Shown here: positions 25,939 to 34,667 of the stretch, piece by piece
Numbering within the stretch: the stretch's first letter is position 1
How the letters are laid out: every line of letters starts with the position of its first letter
Source of the DNA: Pannonibacter anstelovis
GTDB taxonomy: Bacteria; Pseudomonadota; Alphaproteobacteria; Rhizobiales; Stappiaceae
Assembly (NCBI RefSeq): GCF_036881715.1
Contig: NZ_JBAKBF010000013.1
Location: 66,730 to 130,729 of the forward strand
Direction: 5' to 3'
DNA length: 64,000 bases
Program-made: the position numbers and the translations under genes
Notes under the pieces: model-generated
The model's input: only the letters and a program-made list of their open reading frames with translations
What the model was told of the DNA's origin: nothing
The model's database searches: none

Positions 25939-26973
25939 TCACTCCGGTTGGTCATAAACAACAAGCGGCGCCAGCGCTGAACGGTCGTGCAACAGCACAT
26001 GCGGCAGGCGCCCGGGCAGGCTGGCAAAGGAAAGGACGGGGTGCAGCAGCGCATCGAGCCGGTCATCTGCCAGCAGCGACAGCGCCGTCTCCAGCCTGCG
26101 GCGGAAGCTCCAGCGGTTGCGGCGCTGAGCTGGTATGCGCCCGACCTGCGTGGATTTCAGCACCAGCCGGCGGCTGTGAAAATCAGACCCAAGCGGCACG
26201 GATACAGGCTTTGCGCCATACCAGCTCAGCTCCAGCACGGTGGCTTCATCCCCGGCGCAGCTGAGCGCGGTGGCAAGGCCTGCGGGCGAGGCACTGGCGT
26301 GGATAACGAGATCCTGGTCCCTGGGCGTCTCACCGGGCAAGGCAAAGCCAGCCCCGAAAGAGGCAGCAATCTTCGCGCGGGAAGGATCGACATCCACCAG
26401 CGTCACGCGGGTGCCGGGAATGCCGGCGGCCAGAAAGACGCAAAGCAGCCCGAGAACGCCGCCGCCCACCACACAGATGTGATCACCGGGTGCGGGCGCT
26501 CCGTCCCACAGGGCATTGAGCGCCGTTTCCATGTTGGCCGTCAGAATGGCCCGCTCCGCAGGAATGCCCTGCGGCACCGGGACCAGCATCTCAAGCGGCA
26601 CATCAAAAACATCCTGATGGGGATGCAGACAGAAAACAGTCTGGCCAAGCCGCTCCGGCGGCCCCGCCTCGACCCGGCCCACGGCGGCATAGCCATATTT
26701 GACCGGGAAGGGAAAGTCTCCGCCCTGCAGTGGCGCACGCATGCGCTGCCACTCGGCCTCAGGAACCTGTCCGCCCAGAACCAGCCGCTCCGTGCCACGG
26801 CTGACGCCGCTTGCCAGTGTGCGTACCCGCGCCCTGCCGGGCTCCACAGGCGGAAGCTGCTCGCGGCGCAACTCGCAGACACCGCTGTCCACATACCAGA
26901 GCGCCGTGGCCGTCTGCTGCCCGTTCCCGGCGTCCTCATCAGCTGTCATTGCTGCCTGTCCTGCAGTTTGCAT
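25939..26973 (-). CDS. Medium-chain (zinc-type) dehydrogenase/reductase without the usual catalytic Cys
   Basis: A 344-residue MDR-superfamily protein. The nucleotide-binding motif is VVGGGVLGLLCVFLA with LVDVDPSRAKIA at the end of the second strand (Asp, so NAD(H) is likely preferred). The N-terminal catalytic domain has GVSRGTERLVLGG where classic alcohol dehydrogenases have the zinc-ligand Cys, and no structural zinc Cys cluster is seen, so a catalytic zinc site is probably missing; this resembles BchC-like or quinone-oxidoreductase-like members. It heads the operon with the PTPS homologue, the GT4 transferase and the methyltransferase, and could oxidise or reduce the side chain of a pterin-like intermediate. 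Confidence 0.82.
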   Translation of the reverse strand: MQTAGQAAMTADEDAGNGQQTATALWYVDSGVCELRREQLPPVEPGRARVRTLASGVSRGTERLVLGGQVPEAEWQRMRAPLQGGDFPFPVKYGYAAVGRVEAGPPERLGQTVFCLHPHQDVFDVPLEMLVPVPQGIPAERAILTANMETALNALWDGAPAPGDHICVVGGGVLGLLCVFLAAGIPGTRVTLVDVDPSRAKIAASFGAGFALPGETPRDQDLVIHASASPAGLATALSCAGDEATVLELSWYGAKPVSVPLGSDFHSRRLVLKSTQVGRIPAQRRNRWSFRRRLETALSLLADDRLDALLHPVLSFASLPGRLPHVLLHDRSALAPLVVYDQPE

Positions 26974-27065
26974 GTCTTGTTTCTCATACGCAGGCTCGCA
27001 CAGACTGGAGCAGTTCGCACAGGCTCTGATGACGGAAAATATGTCTCAGCCTGAAAATCAGACGA

Positions 27066-27100
27066 AAACACCCTGCCGGGCATGCCCAGGCAGGGTGTTT
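27066..27100. terminator. Hairpin terminator after ptsN
   Basis: AAACACCCTGCC (27066-27077) pairs perfectly with GGCAGGGTGTTT (27089-27100), loop of 11 nt. It lies 60 bp beyond the ptsN stop. A/T tails on both sides allow function in both directions. Confidence 0.7.
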
Positions 27101-27160
27101 GAAAACTCTGCGGTCCTTGCGCCAGACGCCAGACGCGCCTGCCGCCGGTTTTCCGGCCGG

Positions 27161-27628
27161 TCAGGCCGCGTTCGAAGACGACTGCGGCTGAGTCAGCAGC
27201 GCAAAGGCTGTATCTGCATCCGGTGCTGAGCGCAGACCGCCCGCGATCTTGGTGTCGCGCAGCTGCCGGGCAATCCGGGCCAGGGCCTTCAGATGATCTG
27301 CGCCCGCCCCTTCCGGAGCCAGCAGCAGGAAGATGAGATCGACCGGCTGGTCGTCCAGCGCATCGAAGTCGATCGGTTTCTCCATCCTTGCGAAGAATCC
27401 AACCAGCTTGTCGAGTTTCACCAGCTTGCCATGGGGAATGGCGACGCCATGCCCCACACCGGTGGACCCGAGCCGCTCACGCTGCAGCAGCGTGTCGAAG
27501 ATCTCGCGTTCGGACAGGCCGGTCAGTTCCGCGGCCTTGGTGGCCAGCTCCTGAATAGCCTGCTTCTTGCTGCTCGCCTTCAACCCGACGACAACCGCTT
27601 CCTGAGATATCAGATCGCTCAGATCCAT
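27161..27628 (-). CDS. ptsN: Nitrogen PTS enzyme IIA (EIIA-Ntr)
   Basis: A 155-residue regulatory phosphocarrier. The phosphorylated His lies in GVGHGVAIPHGKL, and the preceding LLQRERLGSTGVG is typical of PtsN. Phosphate arrives from EI-Ntr and NPr; in rhizobia-like bacteria the protein controls K+ transport, ABC transporters and nitrogen or stress responses. The ATG at 27628 gives the normal length; a reading from 27730 would run through the hpf terminator and into hpf. It follows rpoN and hpf in the order common to many proteobacteria, with a terminator hairpin between hpf and ptsN, so expression is partly separate. Confidence 0.93.
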   Translation of the reverse strand: MDLSDLISQEAVVVGLKASSKKQAIQELATKAAELTGLSEREIFDTLLQRERLGSTGVGHGVAIPHGKLVKLDKLVGFFARMEKPIDFDALDDQPVDLIFLLLAPEGAGADHLKALARIARQLRDTKIAGGLRSAPDADTAFALLTQPQSSSNAA

Positions 27629-27649
27629 CATTCTTTTCCGTTTGGTCCT

Positions 27650-27683
27650 CAAAAACGCTCCCGGCAGGTTGCCCCGCCGGGAG
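27650..27683 (-). terminator. Rho-independent terminator of hpf
   Basis: On the minus strand CTCCCGGC and GCCGGGAG (27676-27683 and 27658-27665) form an 8-bp stem, followed by CGTTTTTGAGG. It lies between the hpf stop and the ptsN start, so it may act as an attenuator between them. Confidence 0.7.
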
Positions 27684-27707
27684 TGCAGAACTTGAAGACA
27701 AGATGGC

Positions 27708-28298
27708 CTAGTTGGCCGCCTGCTGTCCAATCAAGGCTGGATCAATCCAGCCGATGTTGCCGTCAGGGCGCCGGTAGACGACGTTCACGCCGCCATTTGC
27801 GGCACTCTTGAAGACGACGACCGGGGCTTCGGACAGATCCAGTTCCATGACCGCCATACCGACGGTGAGGGTCTTGATCCGTGCCGAGGTCTCGGCGATG
27901 ACCAGCGGATTGAAGTCCGCCGGAACTTCCTCTTCCTCCTCAGGCAAGGCCAGCACGTAGGACGCTGCCTCGTAGAACTCGCGCTGCGCGCCATTGGCCA
28001 CGCTGTGATGCGCCTTGAGCTTGCGCTTGTACCGGCGCAGCCGCTTTTCAATCCTGTCCGCAGCGCGGTCAAAGCTCGCGCGCGGGTCATGGTCCTCTCC
28101 GGACACCTGCAACACGATCCCCGTGTCCAGATGCAACGAGCATTCCGTCTTGAAGCCCGCGCCTTCGCGGGTCAACGTGACATGCCCGTTAAAACCACCG
28201 TCGAAATACTTCGACAGCGCGTCGGCGATCCGGTCGTTGACATGGACGCGCATTGCATCGCCAACATCAACGTTCTTACCCGAAATCCGCAATGTCAT
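27708..28298 (-). CDS. hpf: Ribosome hibernation promoting factor, long form
   Basis: A 196-residue HPF of the long type. The N-terminal domain (about 1-105; MTLRISGKNVDVGDAMR, beta-alpha-beta fold with basic RIEKRLRRYKRKLKAHH) binds the decoding centre of the 30S subunit. The C-terminal domain (about 135-196; VIAETSARIKTLTVGMAVMELDL, GVNVVYRRPDGNIGWIDP) dimerises to form 100S ribosomes. An acidic linker (LPEEEEEVPADF) joins them. It is encoded between rpoN and ptsN. Its own sigma-70-type promoter is visible at 28433-28461. Confidence 0.93.
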   Translation of the reverse strand: MTLRISGKNVDVGDAMRVHVNDRIADALSKYFDGGFNGHVTLTREGAGFKTECSLHLDTGIVLQVSGEDHDPRASFDRAADRIEKRLRRYKRKLKAHHSVANGAQREFYEAASYVLALPEEEEEVPADFNPLVIAETSARIKTLTVGMAVMELDLSEAPVVVFKSAANGGVNVVYRRPDGNIGWIDPALIGQQAAN

Positions 28299-28432
28299 GG
28301 GGGACCTCTTCTTGTTTCATGGGCCGTTTCCTGCCGGCCGGAGCCGGCTCGCGGAGCTTTCGCCCCGGACGGTACAGCATGACCCATACGGCACTTCGGC
28401 GCCATACCCCTGACATTGCTTTCGCGGGCGGT

Positions 28433-28461
28433 GCTATAGGCGGCACTGCCCGTAAAGTCAA
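28433..28461 (-). promoter_or_regulatory. Predicted sigma-70 promoter of hpf
   Basis: On the minus strand TTGACT (28456-28461) and TATAGC (28433-28438) are spaced by exactly 17 bp. It lies about 135 bp upstream of the hpf start, within the 283-bp rpoN-hpf gap. No other strong element was seen in this gap. Confidence 0.55.
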
Positions 28462-28581
28462 TTGGCGGCTCTGACAGCCTCGATAGCCGGGCGGATCAAC
28501 CGTCCCGTCTGATTCATATAGGAGCACAAATCCGCTTTGTGAGCACCACCTGGAAGAGAGCGCGATTAATTTTTGCTGTCT

Positions 28582-30150
28582 TCAGGCCAAGCCCTTCTTT
28601 TCCCTGCGCCTTTGCACGGAAGAGCCGAGGTGCATGGCCTCGCGGTATTTGGCGACAGTGCGGCGGGCGATGTCCACTCCGTCGTCCTTGAGGCGCTTCA
28701 CGATCGTGTCGTCGGACAGAATATCGTCCGGCGATTCGGCGTCGATCATCTGCTTGATGCGGTGGCGCACGGCCTCGGCCGAATGGGCATCGCCGCCTTC
28801 CGTCGCCGAAATGGCGGAGGAGAAGAAATACTTCAGCTCGAAGATGCCGCGCGGCGTTGACATGTACTTGTTGGACGTCACGCGGCTGATCGTGGATTCA
28901 TGCATGCCGATGGCATCGGCAATGGTCTTGAGATTCAGCGGCCGCAGGTGCTCGATGCCATAGGTCAGAAAGCCGTCCTGCTGGCGCACGATTTCTGTCG
29001 CCACCTTCAAAATGGTCTTGGCACGCTGATCGAGGCTCTTCACCAGCCAGTTGGCTGTCTGCAGGCAATCGGTCAGATAGCTGCGCTCGGTCTCGTTGCG
29101 GGCGTTGCGGGTAATAGAGGCGAAATAGGTCTGGTTCACCAGCACACGCGGCAAGGTGTCGGTGTTCAGCTCAACCGTCCAGCCCCCGTCCGAGGCAGGG
29201 CGCACAAGCACGTCCGGCACCATGGGCTGCACGATAGAGGAGCCATAGGCCCGGCCGGGCCGCGGGTCCAGCGCCTTGATCTCTGCGATCATGTCAGCAA
29301 GGTCTTCCTCATCCACCCCGCAGATGCGGCGCAGCGCCGGATAGTCATGCCGCGCCAGCAGCTCGATGTGAGCGATCATGGCTTCCATTGCTGGATCGAA
29401 GCGGTTGCGCTCCTTCAACTGCAGGGCGAGGCACTCGGCCAGCGAGCGGGCAAAGACGCCGGAAGGCTCGAAACCCTGCATCACGGCAAGAACGGCCTCG
29501 ATGCGCGCTGCCGGAATGCCGAGTTGCGCAGCGGTTTCCTCCAGATCGAGATGCAGATAGCCGTTCTCATCAAGGCTGTTGATCAGGTGCTGTCCGATGA
29601 TCTTGTCGACAGGATCGGCGAAAGCCAGATGCATCTGGTCCATCAGCACCTGAATGAGGGATTCTTCCTCCGCCACGAAGGCTTCGAGATTATAGTCCTC
29701 GGAGGAGGCCGAGCTGCTGGCCCGGTGGCTGTCGATACCCAGAAGCGAGGCCGGTTCCGGCGCTGCGGACACGCCGGGCTCATCTGGAAATACGTTGCCC
29801 AGATCGGTGTCCATCTGCGACGCGATGGCCTCGGCCTGCGGCTCAAGGTCGCTTTTCAGCCATTCGGAGGGAGCGCCGTCACTGCTGCTGAATTCGCCGC
29901 CGCCAGCCTCGAAATCATCGCCACCGGATGCATCATGAGCACTGTCATGATCGCCGCCCTGCCCGTCTGCCGCACCGGAGCCGTCGCCGTTTTCCGTGCG
30001 CTCCAGCAAGGGGTTACGCTCCAGCTCCGCCTCCACATAGGCAACCAGATCGAGATTGGACATTTGCAGCAGCTTGATCGCCTGCATGAGCTGCGGCGTC
30101 ATGATCAGCGACTGGCTTTGCCGCATCTCAAGCTTGGTCGAGATTGCCAT
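28582..30150 (-). CDS. rpoN: RNA polymerase sigma-54 factor
   Basis: A 522-residue sigma-54. Region I, which interacts with activators, is the Gln/Leu-rich N-terminus (RQSQSLIMTPQLMQAIKLLQMS). An acidic region II (about 55-130, many Asp/Glu/Ser) follows, then the core-binding region and the HTH (TIADAIGMHESTISRVTSNKY). The C-terminus carries an intact RpoN box, ARRTVAKYRE, that reads the -24 element. It is encoded just after lptB with a 72-bp gap and before hpf and ptsN, the classic arrangement. It would serve nitrogen, motility or envelope regulons; none of their targets is evident in this window. Confidence 0.96.
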   Translation of the reverse strand: MAISTKLEMRQSQSLIMTPQLMQAIKLLQMSNLDLVAYVEAELERNPLLERTENGDGSGAADGQGGDHDSAHDASGGDDFEAGGGEFSSSDGAPSEWLKSDLEPQAEAIASQMDTDLGNVFPDEPGVSAAPEPASLLGIDSHRASSSASSEDYNLEAFVAEEESLIQVLMDQMHLAFADPVDKIIGQHLINSLDENGYLHLDLEETAAQLGIPAARIEAVLAVMQGFEPSGVFARSLAECLALQLKERNRFDPAMEAMIAHIELLARHDYPALRRICGVDEEDLADMIAEIKALDPRPGRAYGSSIVQPMVPDVLVRPASDGGWTVELNTDTLPRVLVNQTYFASITRNARNETERSYLTDCLQTANWLVKSLDQRAKTILKVATEIVRQQDGFLTYGIEHLRPLNLKTIADAIGMHESTISRVTSNKYMSTPRGIFELKYFFSSAISATEGGDAHSAEAVRHRIKQMIDAESPDDILSDDTIVKRLKDDGVDIARRTVAKYREAMHLGSSVQRRREKKGLA

Positions 30151-30222
30151 GGGCGGGGGGCGTTTCCTATCCTGGTGCTTTTTGGTCCGTTTCTTGCTTA
30201 TAACCCAGCACCAGCGCCCTGT

Positions 30223-31014
30223 TCAAAGCGTAAATTGCTCTCCGAGGTAAAGACGGCGCACATCCGGGTCCGCCACGATGTCATGCGGCGCGCCTTCGGT
30301 CAGCACTTCACCAGACGCGATGATATAGGCGCGGTCGATCAGACCAAGCGTCTCGCGGACATTATGGTCGGTGATCAGAACGCCAATGCCGCGCTGAGTG
30401 AGATGGCGGACCAGCTGCTGGATATCGCCCACGGCGATGGGATCGATACCGGCAAAGGGTTCGTCGAGCAGCATGAAGGACGGACGGGTTGCTAGCGCGC
30501 GGGCAATTTCCACGCGGCGGCGCTCGCCGCCCGACAGGGCGATGGAGGGAGACTTGCGCAGATGGGTGAGGCCGAACTCGGCCAGAAGCTCATCCAGATC
30601 GGCTTCGCGCTGGCGCTTGTCGGGCTCCACCACTTCCAGCACGGCGCGGATGTTGTCTTCCACGTTGAGGCCGCGGAAGATCGACGCTTCCTGCGGCAGG
30701 TAACCGATGCCAAGGCGGGCGCGGCGGTACATGGGCAAGCTGGTGATATCAAAGCCGGACAGGGTGATCTGCCCCTGATCCGGGCGGATCAGGCCCGTGA
30801 TCATGTAGAACGTGGTCGTCTTGCCCGCCCCGTTCGGTCCCAGCAGCCCGACAGACTCACCCGGATTGACCGTCAGCGAGACATATTTGACCACCTGGCG
30901 CTTGCGGTAGCTTTTGCCGATGCCTTCGACCGTCAATGCGCCGCCGGCATAGGCTTCGTCGGATTCAGGTCCGGCGGCGTCACGGCCGGAGAAGGGGAAA
31001 GGCAACCATTTCAC
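30223..31014 (-). CDS. lptB: LPS export ABC transporter ATP-binding protein
   Basis: A 263-residue ATPase of the LptB2FGC machine that drives lipopolysaccharide from the inner membrane to the cell surface. Walker A is GPNGAGKTT, the signature LSGGERRRVEIARAL, Walker B FMLLDEPFAGIDP, the switch histidine is in ITDHNVRE. The N-terminal extension (about 25 residues) before the core is Ser/Asp-rich and of no known use. It follows lptC and lptA with an 88-bp gap. Confidence 0.95.
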   Translation of the reverse strand: MKWLPFPFSGRDAAGPESDEAYAGGALTVEGIGKSYRKRQVVKYVSLTVNPGESVGLLGPNGAGKTTTFYMITGLIRPDQGQITLSGFDITSLPMYRRARLGIGYLPQEASIFRGLNVEDNIRAVLEVVEPDKRQREADLDELLAEFGLTHLRKSPSIALSGGERRRVEIARALATRPSFMLLDEPFAGIDPIAVGDIQQLVRHLTQRGIGVLITDHNVRETLGLIDRAYIIASGEVLTEGAPHDIVADPDVRRLYLGEQFTL

Positions 31015-31102
31015 GCGGAAAACATCCTGACGGTAAGAGACAGCTCTTGCACACGTTTCGGGCCAGCCATCCGCCGCTCTCCCATCGCGGCGGATGAAAA
31101 GC

Positions 31103-31648
31103 TCAGTTTCCGGCCGGCGGAGTGTTATTCAGGCTGTTGGGCTGAATGAGGACCTTCACACGGCCGGATTTGGGCGCTTCGAGATCCGCCTGACCCGTGG
31201 TCAGATTGACCGTCAGCTTGTTGCCGACAACCACATTCGGCCCCTGGCTCAGCACGACCTCACGGCCGGTCATCACCATCATGTTTGTGGCCATGTCGAA
31301 GTCGGCTTCATCGCCCGTTGCCGTCTGGTCTTTCGAGGTAATGAAAACACGGCCCGAAGCCTCGAGGCGCGAAATATCCTGCTGGGCGCCCTGAGTGGCC
31401 GAGCCATCATAAAATACTTTCAGGCGCTGGGTCTTCAATGTGGTCTCGCCCTGCACCACGACCACGTCGCCGGTGAAGGTTGCCACCTTGGAATTGTCCT
31501 CGACCTGAAGCTCCTTTGCCTCGATCTGGATCGGCTGGTCGTTGTCCTGGCCGAAGCCCTGGAACGCGTTGTTGAAGGTCTGGGCGGAGGCCCCGACGGG
31601 TACAATCGCCAGTGCGGCGAGGGTCAGCAAAGTCCTGATACCCTTCAT
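31103..31648 (-). CDS. lptA: Periplasmic LPS transport protein
   Basis: A 181-residue OstA/LptA-family beta-jellyroll that forms the periplasmic bridge for LPS. An N-terminal signal peptide (LLTLAALAIVPVGASAQ, cleavage after ASA) is clear. The body shows the repeating strand pattern (PIQIEAKELQVEDNSKVATFTGDVVVVQG, ARLEASGRVFITSKDQTATGDEADFD and so on). It overlaps lptC by 4 nt (ATGA) and precedes lptB. Confidence 0.93.
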   Translation of the reverse strand: MKGIRTLLTLAALAIVPVGASAQTFNNAFQGFGQDNDQPIQIEAKELQVEDNSKVATFTGDVVVVQGETTLKTQRLKVFYDGSATQGAQQDISRLEASGRVFITSKDQTATGDEADFDMATNMMVMTGREVVLSQGPNVVVGNKLTVNLTTGQADLEAPKSGRVKVLIQPNSLNNTPPAGN

Positions 31649-32304
31649 TGCGGGTTCTCCGTTTTGTCGGCGCCGGGTCGCAGCACCATCTTGATACCAT
31701 CAGTGAAACGGGCAATGCCATTTTCCTGATCATATGTGAAGCCATTGGCCTGAATATCGCCGCCATCCGACTGCACCTGCATCGCCCTGTCGGTCACGAC
31801 GGCGCCAGTCTTCATGTCAACATCGACGCTCTGGAACTCGATGGCATATTTGCCGCTCCAGTTGATCCTGACATTCTCGAAGAGCTTCAGCGTCTCTGCG
31901 CTGCTGTCATAGGTGCCCTTGTCGGATGTGATCTGCGCTTTGTCTTCCGGATTGGAAACAATCTCGGCCGTGATCATTTCCAGGTCGATGATACGCGGAT
32001 CTGTCAGGCGCTGGATGGCCCGCTCCGCCACAACCCGGTAGGTGCGCTCACCGTCATTCCCGGACAGTTCAGGGCGGTCCATGACCAGGCCGTCAGACGT
32101 CAGCGTTACATTGCCGATGCCAAGGCTATTCAGGAGATTGAAGACGAAGATCAGACCGCCCATGCCCAGCAGCACGATAAGCCCGAGCACAGGCAGCAGG
32201 ATGCGGAGGGCGCGGACACGGCCTGAATGGCGGCGTGCGTTTGCACGGGCCTTGTTAACCCGCCCATCTGCCGCATCTACGGAGCGCTGTGTCGTCTGAT
32301 CCAT
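31645..32304 (-). CDS. lptC: LPS export system protein LptC
   Basis: A 219-residue bitopic inner-membrane protein: a short basic cytoplasmic N-terminus, one membrane helix (ILLPVLGLIVLLGMGGLIFVF, about 35-55) and a periplasmic LptC jellyroll domain with ISMNs such as ITSDKGTYDSSAETLKLFENV. It takes LPS from LptFG and passes it to LptA. First gene of lptC-lptA-lptB-rpoN. The 253 bp upstream to rnd contain the promoter, which I could not assign with confidence. Confidence 0.9.
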   Translation of the reverse strand: MDQTTQRSVDAADGRVNKARANARRHSGRVRALRILLPVLGLIVLLGMGGLIFVFNLLNSLGIGNVTLTSDGLVMDRPELSGNDGERTYRVVAERAIQRLTDPRIIDLEMITAEIVSNPEDKAQITSDKGTYDSSAETLKLFENVRINWSGKYAIEFQSVDVDMKTGAVVTDRAMQVQSDGGDIQANGFTYDQENGIARFTDGIKMVLRPGADKTENPQ

Positions 32305-32557
32305 CTTCTCTCCCGGCGCACGGCCGCGTCACACCGTCATGCGAGCCCCGCCCGCAAGGGGTTGGGCACATTCACCTGACGCAGGCTTAAGCCGTTTTCA
32401 TGGCCGCCCACAGGCTCATCGCACCACGCTTGCGCAATTGCACGCCATACGGGAATTGCGCCGCACTGCCTTCCAAACACGCAAGCGTATATGGGGTATG
32501 CGCCGAACGTTAAAAAGATGCAACGCAGTACCCAATCAGGCTGCCGGAAGCGCCTGT

Positions 32558-33178
32558 TCAGCTATGTGCAAAAATATCCTGCTCTTCCCAGCCCAGCAGA
32601 TCAAGGCGCGCACGGGTGGGAAGGAACTCGAAGCAGGCCTGCGCAAAGCCAGTGCGCTCTTCACGCTCCAGCATCATCTGCAGCTGGGCACGCAGCGCAT
32701 GAAGGTGCAGCACGTCGGACGCAGCATAGGCAAGCTGCGCATCCGTCAGCGTTTCGGCGGCCCAGTCCGAGCTCTGCTGCTGCTTCGACAGGTCCACGCC
32801 GACCAATTCGCGGGTGATGTCCTTGAGGCCGTGCCGGTCCGTGTAGGTCCGCACCAGCTTGGAGGCAATCTTGGTGCACCAGACCGGCGACACGGTGATG
32901 CCGAGATACTGATAGAGTACAGCCAGATCGAACCGGGCGAAGTGGAAGATCTTCACCTTGGCCGGATCAGTGAAGAGGCGGGCGAGATTCGGGGCCGACT
33001 TCTGGCCGCGGGCGATCTGCACAACATCTGCGGAGCCATCACCGGGCGACAGCTGCACCACGCACAGCCGGTCGCGGTGCGGATTGAGGCCCAGGGTTTC
33101 CGTGTCCACTGCGACAGCCTCCACCCCCTCATAGTGGGAAAGGTCAGGCAGGTCGTTCTTGTGGTAACGGATGGTCAT
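32558..33178 (-). CDS. rnd: Ribonuclease D-like 3'-5' exonuclease
   Basis: A 206-residue DEDDy exonuclease, only the catalytic domain without HRDC domains, as is usual for the short alphaproteobacterial forms. Visible metal-site motifs: Exo I VDTETLGL (Asp-Glu), Exo II FHFARFDLAVLYQYLG (Asp), Exo III QLAYAASDVLHL (Tyr and Asp). It trims tRNA and other small RNA 3' ends. The ATG at 33178 is chosen because the family begins with MTIRYHKNDLPD-like sequence; 13 extra codons upstream look unconserved. A tRNA gene lies 150 bp upstream on the same strand. Confidence 0.9.
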   Translation of the reverse strand: MTIRYHKNDLPDLSHYEGVEAVAVDTETLGLNPHRDRLCVVQLSPGDGSADVVQIARGQKSAPNLARLFTDPAKVKIFHFARFDLAVLYQYLGITVSPVWCTKIASKLVRTYTDRHGLKDITRELVGVDLSKQQQSSDWAAETLTDAQLAYAASDVLHLHALRAQLQMMLEREERTGFAQACFEFLPTRARLDLLGWEEQDIFAHS

Positions 33179-33270
33179 GAGCGGAAATCCTGAAGTTGCG
33201 TCGGGTTCTTTCAGCACATTCCCTTGAAGGGGGCAAGATCCGGGATCGTATCAAGGGGCGCCAGAATGCG

Positions 33271-33297
33271 AAAAAGGCCCGCTTTCGCGGACCTTTT
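33271..33297 (-). terminator. Rho-independent terminator of the tRNA-Leu gene
   Basis: On the minus strand AAAAGGTCCGC and GCGGGCCTTTTT form an 11-bp stem with one G-U pair and a GAAA tetraloop, ending in a T-run. It lies about 30 bp after the tRNA CCA end. Confidence 0.85.
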
Positions 33298-33328
33298 CGA
33301 TCTGGACCTTGGTAGTGATCCAGAAATT

Positions 33329-33414
<86 letters not shown>

Positions 33415-33425
33415 TGTGAGGAGGG

Positions 33426-33454
33426 CTTTTAGGGGCGCTCCGAGAGCTTGTCAA
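33426..33454 (-). promoter_or_regulatory. Sigma-70 promoter of tRNA-Leu
   Basis: On the minus strand a perfect TTGACA (33449-33454) and TAAAAG (33426-33431) are 17 bp apart. The -10 ends 11 bp before the tRNA 5' end. Confidence 0.75.
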
Positions 33455-33588
33455 TCATCCTTTTGAGAGAAAAATGCATTTGCACACATGCCGCCTTCAC
33501 AGGCGGGGATCAAAGGGCTAAGAACCCTTGGTGCGCCGCCATCCAGGCGGCCCATTGCTTCAAGTGACGCGACAAGGAGCCGGCCGCC

Positions 33589-34563
33589 ATGCATTCGGCG
33601 CTCAATGGAAAACTCGTTACCGTCTTCGGTGCTTCCGGCTTTCTCGGCCGCCATGTGGTGCTTGCACTGGCACGCCGCGGCTACCGGATTCGCGCGGCCG
33701 TGCGCCGTCCGGATCTGGCCGAGCACCTGCAGCCGCTGGGCGGCGTTGGTCAGATCATGCCGGTTCAGGCGAATCTGCGTTACCGCTGGTCTGTGGACCG
33801 CGCCGTCGAGGGGGCGGATGCGGTCGTCAATCTGGTGGGGATTCTCTATCAGTCCGGCCGTCAGAGCTTTGATGCCGTGCAGGGCTTCGGTCCGCGCGCC
33901 ATTGCGGAAGCCGCCCGCGCTGCCGGACTGAATGGCATTGTCCACGTCTCCGCCATCGGCGCGGATGCAGCCTCTCCTGCCGCCTATGCCCGCTCCAAGG
34001 CAGCGGGTGAGGCTGGTGTTCTGGAAACGCTCCCGGACAGCGTTATCCTGCGCCCGTCCATCGTGTTCGGCCCTGAAGATGACTTCTTCAACCGCTTCGC
34101 CGCAATGGCACGCATGTCCCCGGTTCTGCCGCTCGTCGGCGGCGGGGTCACAAAATTCCAGCCGGTTTACGTTGGTGATGTTGCAAATGCGGTTGCCACG
34201 GCTGTGGATGGGGGCTGCAAGCCGGGCGCCATCTACGAACTGGGCGGCCCGGAAGTGAAGAGCTTCAAGGAATGCCTTGAGCTGATGCTGGAAATCACCC
34301 GCCGCAAGCGCCTGCTGCTGCCGCTGCCCTTCGGCGCGGCCGAAATGCAGGCCCGCATGCTGCAGCTGCTGCCCAAGCCGCCGCTGACCGTGGATCAGGT
34401 GCGGATGCTGCGTGTGGACAACGTTGTTTCGGCTGCCGCCGAATCGGAAGGCCGCACGCTGGCAGGTCTCAGCATCAACCCGTCTTCACTGGCGGCCATC
34501 CTGCCGTCCTACCTGACCCGCTTCCGCGAGCACGGGCAGTATGATGCCCACCGCGTGGCCTGA
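33589..34563 (+). CDS. NDUFA9-like NAD(P)-binding protein, complex I associated
   Basis: A 324-residue atypical short-chain dehydrogenase/epimerase of the NDUFA9 subfamily, an accessory subunit or assembly partner of respiratory complex I in alphaproteobacteria and mitochondria. The dinucleotide loop is VFGASGFLGRHVV, followed by AAVRRPD; VNLVGILYQSG and VHVSAIGAD are the next strands. The catalytic Tyr-x3-Lys appears as YARSK. The C-terminal helical part binds membrane or complex in relatives. AAGGAG precedes the ATG. It is alone; the stop codon lies inside the first of three small palindromic repeats. Confidence 0.88.
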   Translation: MHSALNGKLVTVFGASGFLGRHVVLALARRGYRIRAAVRRPDLAEHLQPLGGVGQIMPVQANLRYRWSVDRAVEGADAVVNLVGILYQSGRQSFDAVQGFGPRAIAEAARAAGLNGIVHVSAIGADAASPAAYARSKAAGEAGVLETLPDSVILRPSIVFGPEDDFFNRFAAMARMSPVLPLVGGGVTKFQPVYVGDVANAVATAVDGGCKPGAIYELGGPEVKSFKECLELMLEITRRKRLLLPLPFGAAEMQARMLQLLPKPPLTVDQVRMLRVDNVVSAAAESEGRTLAGLSINPSSLAAILPSYLTRFREHGQYDAHRVA

Positions 34564-34643
34564 AGGGCCACGCAGGGAAAGGATCTGGGTGGCCTGAACG
34601 GCCACGCAGATAAAAGACTCCGGGTGGCCCGAAGGGCTGCGCA
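34555..34643. repeat. Three tandem palindromic repeats after the NDUFA9-like gene
   Basis: A 20-bp unit, GTGGCCTGAAGGGCCACGCA-like, occurs at 34555-34574, 34589-34608 and 34624-34643, with a period of 34-35 bp. Copies 1 and 2 are near-perfect dyads (GTGGCC / GGCCAC); copy 3 has drifted. The first overlaps the last codons and stop of the NDUFA9-like gene. Confidence 0.75.
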
Positions 34644-34667
34644 ACAGGGTTGAGTTTTGCAGGGGCG

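Noticed and set aside
28900..30495. 531-codon open frame opposite rpoN
   Set aside because: It is the antisense frame of a highly conserved sigma-54 gene in GC-rich DNA; no domain or ribosome site is seen.
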